Numbered from the stretch's first letter, positions 1 through 7,011 are shown. The stretch: 15,775 nucleotides of DNA from Bacteroidota bacterium (GCA_023458215.1 JAEXAJ010000019.1:1-15775); one strand, 5' to 3'. Numbers and translations are program-made. Notes: generated from the sequence alone by a model not told the origin.

Positions 1-1008
1 AATACACTGCCCTTCTCCTCCATCTCTTCCGGCACGCCCGGTCTCTTGATAATATCCTTCAAGGCTCTTGGGGATATCATAATGGATTACAAAACGTACA
101 TCAGGCTTATCGATACCCATACCGAAAGCAATAGTTGCCACAATCACATCGATCTTTTCCATCAGAAAGTCGTCCTGATTCTGTGTTCGTGTAGCTGAAT
201 CCATTCCGGCATGATAGGCACGGGCATTGATGCCGTTAGCCTGTAAGATCTCAGCAAGTTCTTCTACTTTCTTACGACTCAGGCAATAAATAATACCCGA
301 TTTTTCGTTATTGTTTTTGATGAACTTAATGATATCCCTGTCTACGTTTGTTGTTTTAGGGCGTACCTCATAATAGAGGTTCGGACGGTTGAACGACGAC
401 TTAAACACTTGAGCATCCACCATGCCCAGATTCTTCTGGATATCATGCTGCACTTTAGGAGTGGCAGTCGCAGTCAACGCTATCAGCGGGGCTTTTCCTA
501 TTTCATTGATTATAGGGCGAATTCGGCGATATTCCGGACGGAAGTCATGTCCCCATTCGGAGATACAGTGAGCTTCGTCCACAGCATAGAAAGAGATCTT
601 TACTGTTTTCAGGAAATCAACGTTTTCATCTTTTGTCAACGACTCCGGAGCTACATAAAGCAGCTTTGTCTTGCCATTGACAATATCAGATTTTACTTGA
701 TCTATCGCACCTTTATTAAGAGAAGAGTTTATGAAATGAGCCACACCATCTTCTTCACTGAAGTTCCGCATCGCATCGACTTGATTCTTCATCAATGCAA
801 TCAAAGGAGAAATCACAATAGCTGTGCCCTCCATTAATAAGGAGGGGAACTGGTAGCATAATGATTTTCCTCCACCGGTAGGCATCAATACAAAAGTATC
901 GTTACCATCCAACATGTTTTGGATAATCGCTTCCTGATTTCCTTTAAAATTATCGAACCCGAAGTATTTCTTCAGCTGGTCTGTCAAATTATTCTTCTTC
1001 CCTGCCAT
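1..1008 (-). CDS. recQ: ATP-dependent DNA helicase RecQ, N-terminal 336 residues (runs off left edge)
   Basis: Superfamily 2 3'-5' DNA helicase that acts in recombination and repair of stalled forks. The frame is open from an ATG at 1008 to the window edge, giving 336 residues. RecQ proteins are usually 600 residues or more, so the RQC zinc/winged-helix and HRDC parts, if present, lie outside. Visible motifs: Walker A MPTGGGKS at residues 42-49, the DEAH box at 144-147, an SALTATAT-like motif III, the YCLSRKKVEEL start of the second RecA lobe, and motif VI QETGRAGRDG close to the window edge. It lies 174 nt downstream of clpX on the same strand. A candidate promoter in that gap suggests that it can be transcribed on its own as well as by read-through. 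No damage is visible in the part present. Confidence 0.96.
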   Translation of the reverse strand, partial: MAGKKNNLTDQLKKYFGFDNFKGNQEAIIQNMLDGNDTFVLMPTGGGKSLCYQFPSLLMEGTAIVISPLIALMKNQVDAMRNFSEEDGVAHFINSSLNKGAIDQVKSDIVNGKTKLLYVAPESLTKDENVDFLKTVKISFYAVDEAHCISEWGHDFRPEYRRIRPIINEIGKAPLIALTATATPKVQHDIQKNLGMVDAQVFKSSFNRPNLYYEVRPKTTNVDRDIIKFIKNNNEKSGIIYCLSRKKVEELAEILQANGINARAYHAGMDSATRTQNQDDFLMEKIDVIVATIAFGMGIDKPDVRFVIHYDIPKSLEGYYQETGRAGRDGGEGQCI

Positions 1009-1084
1009 GATTCATTAGGTTGTTGTTTATAGAGTTATCTTAAAAAGTGCGCTTTTCAGCATTCATTCTTATGGAGAACTCTAA

Positions 1085-1115
1085 CAAAGTTATAAACAAC
1101 TTCTTAAATTTCAAG
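1085..1115 (-). promoter_or_regulatory. Candidate recQ promoter
   Basis: On the minus strand a perfect TAnnTTTG box (TAACTTTG, 1085-1092) is preceded by CTTG (1112-1115) at exactly 19 nt, a 3/4 match to the TTTG -33 box. It is in the right orientation and about 77 nt upstream of the recQ ATG. The predicted leader contains arms GTTGTTTATA (1022-1031) and TATAAACAAC (1091-1100), the latter overlapping the promoter itself. Motif match only; no transcription data. Confidence 0.5.
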
Positions 1116-1138
1116 CATAATACGCCGAATATTTTCAA

Positions 1139-1164
1139 TAAAAAGTAAAAAAGTCGGTTTTACT
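1139..1164 (-). terminator. Weak AT-rich terminator candidate after clpX
   Basis: On the minus strand AGTAAAA (1158-1164) and TTTTACT (1144-1150) can pair across a 7-nt loop and are followed by a T-rich run. The stem is short and has almost no G+C, so it is at best a leaky stop between clpX and recQ. Confidence 0.25.
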
Positions 1165-1182
1165 AAGTATTACCTATTGATT

Positions 1183-2427
1183 TTAAGCACTTTGAAGTCT
1201 CGCCAAATTTGCCTTTTCAAGTTGTTGTTTTGCATAGTCCAGCGTCACCACATAACTATTTTTCTGCTCGGACGGGATTTCAAACATTACATCCATCATA
1301 ATTGTCTCCACAATGGAACGTAATCCGCGGGCACCCAACTTGTATTCAACAGCTTTATCGACGATATATTCAAAGACTGCATCTTCAAAAGTAAGCTTCA
1401 CTCCATCCATCTCGAACAACTTTATATATTGTTTGATGATAGAGTTCTTCGGTTCCGTAAGAATGGCACGCAACGCGTCGCGATCTAACGGATTGAGATA
1501 AGTCAATACCGGAAGACGGCCGATTATTTCGGGTATCAGTCCGAATGACTTCAAATCTTGCGGCGCAATGTATTGCATCATATTGGTTTTATCAATAGTA
1601 GCCGTATTACGTACCGCACTATAGCCTACCACATGCGTATTGAGTCGTTGAGCTATCTTCTTTTCAATGCCATCGAAAGCACCTCCGCAGACAAACAGAA
1701 TATTCTTGGTGTTTACCGGAATCATCTTTTGATCGGGATGCTTACGTCCACCCTGGGGCGGTACATTGACAACGGAACCTTCCAACAATTTGAGCAAACC
1801 CTGCTGTACACCTTCTCCGCTTACGTCACGAGTAATGGAAGGGTTATCGCCTTTGCGGGCTATTTTGTCTATTTCATCAATAAAGACAATACCTTGTTCG
1901 GCCTCGGCCACATTGTAGTCGGCTACTTGCAACAAACGGGTCAGGATGCTTTCAATATCTTCACCCACATACCCGGCTTCGGTCAACACGGTTGCGTCTA
2001 CAATCGTGAAAGGAACGTGAAGCAGCTTGGCTATCGTGCGTGCAAGCAATGTTTTTCCGGTACCGGTGCTACCTACCATGATGATGTTGGATTTTTCTAT
2101 TTCCACATCGTCGCCAGCGTCTTTTTGCAACAGACGTTTGTAATGGTTGTACACCGATACAGCGAGAAAACGCTTGGCATCCTCCTGACCAATAACATAT
2201 TGATCAAGGAAATTCTTAATCTCTACAGGCTTAGGAAGTTCTTTCAGATTCAGTTTCTTGGCACTGCCTTTCTTTGCACCTCCCATGGCTTCCTGAGTAA
2301 TCTCGTATGCCTGGGTGGCGCAGCTGTCGCAGATATAGCCGTTCATTCCCGTTATGAGGAAGCCGACTTCATCTTCGGAGCGCCCGCAGAAGCTGCATCT
2401 ATTTTTTGTTTTTCTTGAATCTGCCAT
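1183..2427 (-). CDS. clpX: ClpX, ATPase unfoldase subunit of the ClpXP protease
   Basis: AAA+ hexameric unfoldase that recognises substrates, unfolds them with ATP and threads them into ClpP. At 414 aa it has the usual length. The N-terminal zinc-binding domain shows Cys11, Cys14, Cys33 and Cys36. Walker A GSTGTGKT is at 119-126, pore loop GYVGED at 152-157, Walker B VFIDEID at 181-187, the second pore loop RKH at 228-230, and sensor 2 GARGLR at 365-370. The loop that docks onto ClpP (IGF in E. coli) reads VGY at 267-269, a conservative variant. The ATG lies 2 nt after the clpP stop codon, so the two are almost certainly co-transcribed and translationally linked. All key residues are intact. 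Confidence 0.98.
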   Translation of the reverse strand: MADSRKTKNRCSFCGRSEDEVGFLITGMNGYICDSCATQAYEITQEAMGGAKKGSAKKLNLKELPKPVEIKNFLDQYVIGQEDAKRFLAVSVYNHYKRLLQKDAGDDVEIEKSNIIMVGSTGTGKTLLARTIAKLLHVPFTIVDATVLTEAGYVGEDIESILTRLLQVADYNVAEAEQGIVFIDEIDKIARKGDNPSITRDVSGEGVQQGLLKLLEGSVVNVPPQGGRKHPDQKMIPVNTKNILFVCGGAFDGIEKKIAQRLNTHVVGYSAVRNTATIDKTNMMQYIAPQDLKSFGLIPEIIGRLPVLTYLNPLDRDALRAILTEPKNSIIKQYIKLFEMDGVKLTFEDAVFEYIVDKAVEYKLGARGLRSIVETIMMDVMFEIPSEQKNSYVVTLDYAKQQLEKANLARLQSA

Positions 2428-2429
2428 AT

Positions 2430-3092
2430 TTATTTTTTAATCAACACTTCGTCTACCATACCATATTCTTTGGCTTCCTGGGCGGTCATCCAATAGTCGC
2501 GGTCAGAATCGGCCCATACCTTATCAAAGTCTGTATGAGAGTGATCGGCAATAATGGTATAAAGTTCTTTCTTCAACTTCTGGATTTCACGTGCAGTAAT
2601 TTCGATATCCGAAGCTTGTCCTTGGGCCCCCCCCATCGGCTGATGTATCATAACACGGGAGTGAGTCAATGCAGAACGTTTGCCTTGGGCACCTGCCACC
2701 AGCAATACAGCTGCCATACTGGCTGCCATACCTGTACAGATAGTGGCGACCGGGCTACTGATAAACTGCATGGTGTCGTAAATGCCCAGTCCGGCATATA
2801 CCGATCCACCCGGTGAATTGATATAGATAGAGATATCCTTACCCGGATCTACAGAATCCAGATACAGAAGCTGAGCTTGCAATGTATTGGCAGTATAATC
2901 ATCGATCTGCGTACCCAGGAAAATGATACGGTCCATCATCAGGCGGGAGAATACATCCAACTGTGTAACATTAAGCTGGCGTTCCTCCAGGATATAGGGA
3001 TTTAAATACCCGGCTTGTGATTTAATCACATCGTCCAGCATCAGGCTATTCATGCCTAAATGCTTGGTAGCGTATTTTCTGAAATCATCCAT
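2430..3092 (-). CDS. clpP: ClpP, serine peptidase subunit of the Clp protease
   Basis: Barrel-forming cytoplasmic serine peptidase (family S14) that degrades proteins delivered by ClpX. It is 220 aa long. The catalytic triad is Ser125 in GMAAS, His150 in VMIHQPMGG and Asp199 in DRDYWM. The spacing (25 and 49 residues) is identical to E. coli Ser97/His122/Asp171. The oligomer and active-site strand INSPGGSVYAG is at 91-101. The N-terminus is about 14 residues longer than the E. coli precursor, which may reflect a longer propeptide. It sits 134 nt downstream of tig and 2 nt upstream of clpX. No consensus promoter was found directly upstream, so expression probably depends on read-through from tig, past the hairpin in that gap, or on a non-consensus promoter. 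Confidence 0.98.
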   Translation of the reverse strand: MDDFRKYATKHLGMNSLMLDDVIKSQAGYLNPYILEERQLNVTQLDVFSRLMMDRIIFLGTQIDDYTANTLQAQLLYLDSVDPGKDISIYINSPGGSVYAGLGIYDTMQFISSPVATICTGMAASMAAVLLVAGAQGKRSALTHSRVMIHQPMGGAQGQASDIEITAREIQKLKKELYTIIADHSHTDFDKVWADSDRDYWMTAQEAKEYGMVDEVLIKK

Positions 3093-3142
3093 ATTTTTAT
3101 TCTTTATAGTTTATATAATGTGGTTACAAAGAAACAAAAAAG

Positions 3143-3194
3143 AACACAGAGACACAAAAAAACACAGAGTTATAGTTTGTCAAACTCTGTGTTT
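3143..3194 (-). terminator. Hairpin terminator/attenuator between tig and clpP, with an alternative pairing partner
   Basis: On the minus strand AAACACAGAGTT (3183-3194) pairs perfectly over 12 bp with AACTCTGTGTTT (3160-3171), loop 11 nt, followed directly by a T run: an intrinsic-terminator layout for tig. The 3' half of the stem, CTCTGTGTT, occurs again at 3143-3151, just past the T run. The 5' arm could therefore pair with either copy (12 bp or 9 bp). Since tig-clpP-clpX otherwise looks like one operon, partial termination is more likely than a full stop. Confidence 0.6.
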
Positions 3195-3226
3195 CTTTAT
3201 AAAAATCAGTCTTTTCAGACAAAATC

Positions 3227-4582
3227 TTATTCAAACATCTTATTAAACTCTTCCATTGAAACGGATTTGTTCTCCAATTTCACTTGAGGTTTCAGTGCAA
3301 CAGCCAATTTAGACTCGACCGCACGATTTACCAAGCCTTCGATGCTTTCTTTCTTCTTCAACATTTCTTTTGCATAGTTTTCCAGGATATCTTCAGGGAC
3401 ACTCAACATGCCGTATTGTGCAAACTGCGCACGGGTAGCTTCTTTGGCCATGTTCAAGATGTCATCTTGTTCTACCTTGATATCATTCATTTTAACTAAT
3501 TGCTCTTTAACCAGATGCCAAGTCAGTTCTTCAATGCTCTTATCGTAGTTGTCATCAACAAACTTCTCGTCTTTATCAGGATTGTTTAGGCGCATAATAC
3601 GCTTCAGCAGTGCATCCGGGAATTCTAATTTACCGATCTTGTCGGTCAAAACCTTGCGCAAGTCAATGAGGAACTTGAAATCACTGTCTGCAACAAACTG
3701 AGCTGCAATATTTTCTTTTACTTTAGCACGGAAATCAGCTTCATTGCTCACTACGCCTTCACCAAATACTTGGTCGAAGATTTCCTGGTTCAATTCACCG
3801 GCTACGAAGCGAGTGATTTCTTCAACCTGGAAACTGAAATTAGATTTCATATCGGCAGCAGCTTCTTTTTCAATCTTCAATAGTGAAGAGAGTTCGGCAG
3901 CGTTACCGTCCCAAGCGGTGTTAGGATTGAACACAAGTACGTCGTTTACCTTTGCGCCGGCAAAGATAGCCTTCTGCTCTTCGTTCTTCATGTAAGCAGG
4001 CATCATAACAGCACCTTCTACCTGAATACCACCTTCTTTTGTGTTACCGTTTTCATCAAGTTCGGCCAGCAAACCTTTCAGCATATCATTGTCAGCGTAA
4101 ACATCTACCTGATCATACTTACCGGTACGTTGAGTATAAGCTTTCACCTGATTGTCTACCATTTCGTCCGTAACCTCGATAGTGTAGTAATCTACTTTAT
4201 CTTTGTCACTTATTTCGATCTTGAATTCGGGAGACAAAGCGATATCGAACAGGAATTCAAATTCTTCCATGGTATCGAAATCGATCTCAGCTTGCTTATC
4301 TTCATTAGGCAGGGGTTCACCCAAAATAGCGATATTGTTATCCTGGATATACTTATATACTGAATCAGAAAGGAGTTTGTTTACTTCTTCTGCTAATACT
4401 GACTTACCATACATTTTCTTAACCAAGCTCATCGGCACCATACCTTTACGGAATCCGGGAATCTGAGCTTTCTGGCGGAAGTTTTTCAACGATTTGTCTA
4501 CCTTTTCCTGATAGTCTGCTTTCTCAAGCTTTACAGTAAGCAGTGCGCTTACTTTGTCAATGTTTTGTAATGAAACGTTCAT
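3227..4582 (-). CDS. tig: Trigger factor, ribosome-associated chaperone
   Basis: Binds near the ribosomal exit tunnel and shields nascent chains. It is 451 aa, within the family range (E. coli 432). The ribosome-docking signature GFRKG is at 43-47 in the N-terminal domain. The C-terminal half (about 260-440) is the helical arm region. The middle region (about 150-255), where E. coli has the FKBP-type prolyl isomerase domain, is recognisable only by position: it reads as an acidic, Gly/Asn-rich insert-containing segment without a clear FKBP core, so isomerase activity should not be assumed. It is the first gene of the tig-clpP-clpX group, coupling folding and degradation. A consensus Bacteroides promoter lies upstream. 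Confidence 0.95.
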   Translation of the reverse strand: MNVSLQNIDKVSALLTVKLEKADYQEKVDKSLKNFRQKAQIPGFRKGMVPMSLVKKMYGKSVLAEEVNKLLSDSVYKYIQDNNIAILGEPLPNEDKQAEIDFDTMEEFEFLFDIALSPEFKIEISDKDKVDYYTIEVTDEMVDNQVKAYTQRTGKYDQVDVYADNDMLKGLLAELDENGNTKEGGIQVEGAVMMPAYMKNEEQKAIFAGAKVNDVLVFNPNTAWDGNAAELSSLLKIEKEAAADMKSNFSFQVEEITRFVAGELNQEIFDQVFGEGVVSNEADFRAKVKENIAAQFVADSDFKFLIDLRKVLTDKIGKLEFPDALLKRIMRLNNPDKDEKFVDDNYDKSIEELTWHLVKEQLVKMNDIKVEQDDILNMAKEATRAQFAQYGMLSVPEDILENYAKEMLKKKESIEGLVNRAVESKLAVALKPQVKLENKSVSMEEFNKMFE

Positions 4583-4636
4583 TCTGACAATTATTTATTT
4601 GATTTATACTATATTCCACATTCTCAAATGAGGGTG

Positions 4637-4667
4637 CAAAATTAGTGTTATTCTTTCAATTATCAAA
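4637..4667 (-). promoter_or_regulatory. tig promoter, perfect Bacteroides consensus
   Basis: Minus strand: TTTG (4664-4667), a 19-nt spacer, then TAATTTTG (4637-4644). Both boxes match the Bacteroides primary-sigma consensus TTTG / TAnnTTTG without a mismatch, at the commonest spacing. Transcription would start near 4630, leaving a leader of about 45-50 nt before the tig ATG. This is the best promoter in the window. Confidence 0.75.
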
Positions 4668-4904
4668 AAACATTGCAGAATTATTTCACATCAGATCATA
4701 GGGGTAGTTTGTTAAACTTTGATTAACCTGCTTAGCTCTCAATATCAGTATTTAATAACTTTACTTTTCCTTTCTACTTGCAAAGTAGCAATAGACTGAT
4801 TATCAACACACATACAAAAGCTTTCTATTTAAATGAAAGTCTGACTATCCAAGTGCTGAAATTATATGATATTCATATCGCGAAAGAAATGAATTGAATG
4901 ATGT

Positions 4905-4995
4905 TTTTTTAGGCACGGATTACACGGATTTCACGGTTTTCGCAGCTCTGTAATAGCACAGCTCCGTGAAATCCGTGTAATCCGTGCCTAAAAAA
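4905..4995. repeat. 32-bp perfect inverted repeat made of 9-bp units
   Basis: Arms 4905-4936 and 4964-4995 are perfect reverse complements over 32 bp. Inside each arm a 9-bp unit repeats: CACGGATTA (4914-4922), CACGGATTT (4923-4931), CACGG (4932-4936). The 27-nt centre contains AGCTCTG and CACAGCT, which extend the stem with one mismatch. The T run lies on the 5' side and the A run on the 3' side in both directions, the opposite of an intrinsic terminator. Most likely a dispersed REP-like or palindromic intergenic element; its function is unknown. Confidence 0.85.
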
Positions 4996-5280
4996 TATAT
5001 TCATAACCGAAAAGGAATGGACAATAAGTGCCCGAGAGAAATATAATATGAGGAGGGTATTGGACGGTAATAGAAAAGTTACTTCCCATTAATCAGGTCT
5101 GTTTCCTGCATTCAGCGCCTTCAGCCTTTTGCATCGCCCTGACAGAAGGTGTTTCGGCTGAAAGCGGGGCTGAATAAGAGGTTTGGAGAATTCAGCCGCC
5201 TCGTCGTTGACAACTTAAACAAATACCTTTTGTTATCAGACAATAAGTGGAACACTTTTTATCAAGAAACTATCCATTGC

Positions 5281-5344
5281 ATGACATGGGCATGTCGTGC
5301 AACATGAGATGCCCATGTTGTGCGGTATGACATGCCCATGTCAT
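5281..5344. repeat. 16-bp inverted repeat with a third internal copy
   Basis: ATGACATGGGCATGTC (5281-5296) is the exact reverse complement of 5329-5344. Between them CAACATG (5300-5306) and CATGTTG (5314-5320) form a nested hairpin, and TGCCCATG occurs there once more (5310-5317). The three TGCCCATG/CATGGGCA copies give a cruciform-prone segment of 64 bp. Confidence 0.8.
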
Positions 5345-5386
5345 ACACTAGATGAGTATGGCTTGAGTAAGACTCGGTGAAGAGTG

Positions 5387-5474
5387 AAACAGATGATGTG
5401 TTTGAGCGAAACAGATGATCTGTTCGGGGTAAACAGACCATGCATTTCGCTCAAACAGACGATGTAATCGCTTC
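5387..5474. repeat. Four-unit tandem repeat of 22 nt
   Basis: AAACAGA begins at 5387, 5409, 5431 and 5453, an exact 22-nt period over four degenerate units. The first two units share AAACAGATGAT and the last two share AAACAGAC. TGTTTGAGCGAAA (unit 1 into 2) is the reverse complement of TTTCGCTCAAACA (unit 3 into 4), so the array also folds on itself. The period equals about two helical turns. There are no unique spacers, so it is not a CRISPR array. Confidence 0.8.
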
Positions 5475-5754
5475 CGCTGAAAGCTGCTGATTTCCTTTCA
5501 GGCACCGCCTTCAGCCGGAATGCCGCTTATCAGGGTGATACGGAAGACTGAAGGCACTGATGGCTGATAAAGGTATCATTGTTTCTATATTCAATATATT
5601 AGTTTTTGGCTCAAAACCCCACACTAATGAAGCAAACACATCCCCCTCCAAAGTTCACGAGCAAATAACCTCTAAAAGAAGAATTTAGTCCTGATGTCCT
5701 TATATTAGACAAATAGATAGAGAAAAAATAAAAATAATTGCGAAAATGCATCGT

Positions 5755-5916
5755 TTATCCGAATTTTATATGTTTCTTTGTTGCGGAATAATGGTGCATT
5801 AGTTTCTCGATTTCCGTTACATGGTTTTTACTTCCGTTTTCAAAACGCTTTTGTAAACTCTCTGTCGTAGTGATCCTTTTATTATTTAGCCATTGTTCCA
5901 AGAGAGTTTTATTCAT
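5755..5916 (-). CDS. Possible small protein of 53 residues, unknown
   Basis: An ATG at 5916 opens 53 codons ending in TAA at 5755-5757. The predicted peptide begins MNKTLLEQWLNNKRI, is rich in Lys, Glu and Asn, has one Trp and no Cys, and looks helical and cytoplasmic with no signal peptide or membrane segment. I do not recognise it. Its start is divergent from the RRM gene, with 23 nt between the two ATGs, so it would be antisense to the RRM leader. No consensus promoter was found for it, and a candidate RRM promoter lies inside it. In AT-rich DNA an open frame of this length can occur by chance, so this is a candidate only. Confidence 0.3.
   Translation of the reverse strand: MNKTLLEQWLNNKRITTTESLQKRFENGSKNHVTEIEKLMHHYSATKKHIKFG
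5777..5807 (+). promoter_or_regulatory. Candidate promoter of the RRM gene
   Basis: TTTG (5777-5780), 19-nt spacer, TAGTTTCT (5800-5807), which matches TAnnTTTG except in its last two bases. It would give a leader of about 125 nt. Within that leader AAACTCTCT (5855-5863) can pair with AGAGAGTTT (5901-5909). A weak match, chosen because nothing better lies closer to the gene. Confidence 0.3.
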
Positions 5917-5939
5917 TTATTTATTTTACATTTTTCATT

Positions 5940-6188
5940 ATGAACATTTATGTTGGAAACCTTAACTACCGTGTTAAGGAAAGCGACCTGCAGAAGGTTA
6001 TGGAAGAATACGCACCTGTATCTTCTATCAAATTTATCACTGACCGCGAAACAAAACGTTTCAGAGGTATTGCATTCGTTGAAATGGATGACGCCGAAGC
6101 AGCAGCTAAAGTTATTTCAGAACTTGACGGCGCAGAATTCTTCGGACGCCAAATGGTAGTGAAAGAAGCAAGACCTCCGAAGTTTTAA
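5940..6188 (+). CDS. Small single-RRM RNA-binding protein
   Basis: 82 residues, almost entirely one RNA-recognition motif. RNP2 is IYVGNL at 3-8. RNP1 lies around residues 42-49 (RGIAFVEM). The usual first RNP1 aromatic is Ile44, and the last aromatic position is Met49; Tyr4 and Phe46 remain to stack on RNA bases. Small RRM proteins of this size are common in Bacteroidetes, which mostly lack Hfq, and are thought to act as global RNA-binding regulators; the targets of this one are unknown. It stands alone as a monocistronic unit, with a long AT-rich upstream region and a strong palindromic terminator 18 nt after its stop codon. The protein is hydrophilic and cytoplasmic. Confidence 0.93.
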   Translation: MNIYVGNLNYRVKESDLQKVMEEYAPVSSIKFITDRETKRFRGIAFVEMDDAEAAAKVISELDGAEFFGRQMVVKEARPPKF

Positions 6189-6206
6189 TCATATAGAGGA
6201 GAAAAT

Positions 6207-6238
6207 AAAAAAAGACCGCTCATGAGCGGTCTTTTTTT
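6207..6238. terminator. Bidirectional intrinsic terminator between the RRM gene and lptB
   Basis: A 32-bp perfect palindrome: seven A, then GACCGCTCATGAGCGGTC, then seven T. It forms a G+C-rich stem with a CATG tetraloop and a U run on the 3' side in both directions. It therefore serves both convergent genes. Confidence 0.92.
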
Positions 6239-6255
6239 ATTTTCCAATCTATCAC

Positions 6256-7011
6256 TTATTTCATGAACTCTTTACGACGCAACACGAAGCTGTTACTCAA
6301 ATACTTCTCACGCACAATCTTATTTTCGGCCAGTTCTTCGGGCGTACCTTGAAACAATATTTTCCCTTCGAACAACAAATAAGCTCGGTCAGTAATACTG
6401 AGCGTCTCCTGCACATTGTGGTCAGTAATCAAGATTCCGATATTGCGGTCTTTCAGTTTCCATACAATCTGCTGAATATCTTCTACGGCAATAGGGTCTA
6501 CACCCGCAAAAGGTTCGTCGAGCATGATAAACTTAGGGTCGATAGCCAAGCAGCGGGCAATCTCCGTACGACGGCGTTCACCACCCGACAATTGGTTACC
6601 GTTGTTTTTGCGCACTTTCTGCAAACGGAACTCGGCAATCAAACTCTCCAATTTATCTTTCTGATACTCCAAAGGTTTATTGGTCATCTCCAATACAGAC
6701 GCAATATTATCTTCCACACTCATCTGCCGGAACACCGATGCTTCCTGTGCCAGATAACCGATACCGGTCTGCGCACGCTTGTATACCGGATAGTTAGTAA
6801 TCTCCAAATCATCCAGGAAGATACGCCCCTCATTCGGAGTAATCAAACCAACGGTCATGTAGAACGAAGTCGTCTTACCGGCACCGTTTGGTCCCAGCAA
6901 ACCAACAATCTCACCCTGCTTCACATTGATAGAGACATGGCTCACTACTGTACGTTTTCCGTACTTTTTCACCAAATCTTCCGTGCGAAGCACCATTTTG
7001 CTTTCTTCCAT
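6256..7011 (-). CDS. lptB: LptB, cytoplasmic ATPase of the LPS export ABC transporter
   Basis: Energises LptFG to pull lipopolysaccharide from the inner membrane onto the Lpt bridge. 251 aa from the ATG at 7011. Walker A GPNGAGKT at 40-47, Q-loop near Gln89, signature LSGGE at 141-145, Walker B with DEP at 165-167, and switch His198. The C-terminal tail ([14 protein letters not shown]) resembles that of LptB/YhbG-type proteins. An upstream TTG at 7032 would add seven residues, but it lies inside the -7 promoter box (7030-7037) and so would not be transcribed. The ATG at 7011 is 19 nt past that box, mirroring the mlaE start on the other side; the ATG at 6996 is also possible. lptFG and lptC are not nearby. 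It is divergent from mlaEF. Confidence 0.93.
   Translation of the reverse strand: MEESKMVLRTEDLVKKYGKRTVVSHVSINVKQGEIVGLLGPNGAGKTTSFYMTVGLITPNEGRIFLDDLEITNYPVYKRAQTGIGYLAQEASVFRQMSVEDNIASVLEMTNKPLEYQKDKLESLIAEFRLQKVRKNNGNQLSGGERRRTEIARCLAIDPKFIMLDEPFAGVDPIAVEDIQQIVWKLKDRNIGILITDHNVQETLSITDRAYLLFEGKILFQGTPEELAENKIVREKYLSNSFVLRRKEFMK

Larger units (their letters stand above)
5101..5575. repeat. G+C-richer island of short direct and inverted repeats
   Basis: The word TTCAGCC or its complement GGCTGAA occurs at 5120-5126, 5156-5162, 5168-5174, 5191-5197 and 5510-5516. An imperfect inverted pair (about 15 of 17 positions) at 5151-5167 and 5505-5521 brackets most of the island. Between them lie the CATGGGC inverted-repeat cluster and the 22-nt tandem array, listed separately. 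By hand count G+C is about 47% over 5101-5580, against 27% and 23% in the flanking lines 4741-4800 and 5701-5760. No reading frame of note crosses it. It could be a dispersed non-coding repeat, a decayed mobile element, or the source of a structured RNA. Confidence 0.6.
4583..5754. other. Long gene-free stretch between tig and the RRM gene
   Basis: About 1.17 kb (1.36 kb if the small ORF at its right edge is not real). It contains the tig promoter at its left end, an AT-rich part to about 4900, the 32-bp inverted repeat element at 4905-4995, and a G+C-richer repeat island at 5101-5575. An AT-rich part follows to 5754. I found no ORF with recognisable homology, no tRNA or rRNA, and no clear promoter other than that of tig. 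Confidence 0.7.

Noticed and set aside
1558..2418. Open frame of 286 codons on the plus strand antisense to clpX
   Set aside because: It lies wholly within the intact clpX gene, its protein has no recognisable motif, and all ClpX motifs are on the other strand.
3093..3142. Dedicated clpP promoter
   Set aside because: TTTG words occur on the minus strand but no TAnnTTTG box follows at 19-21 nt; not supportable from sequence alone.
4905..4995. Intrinsic terminator for tig-side or RRM-side genes
   Set aside because: The U run would be on the 5' side of the hairpin in both directions, and tig starts rather than ends nearby.
5387..5474. CRISPR array
   Set aside because: Units are contiguous 22-mers without spacers, degenerate, and no cas genes are present.
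5101..5575. Pseudogene of a transposase or other protein
   Set aside because: No frame shows recognisable protein motifs; short repeats dominate both strands.
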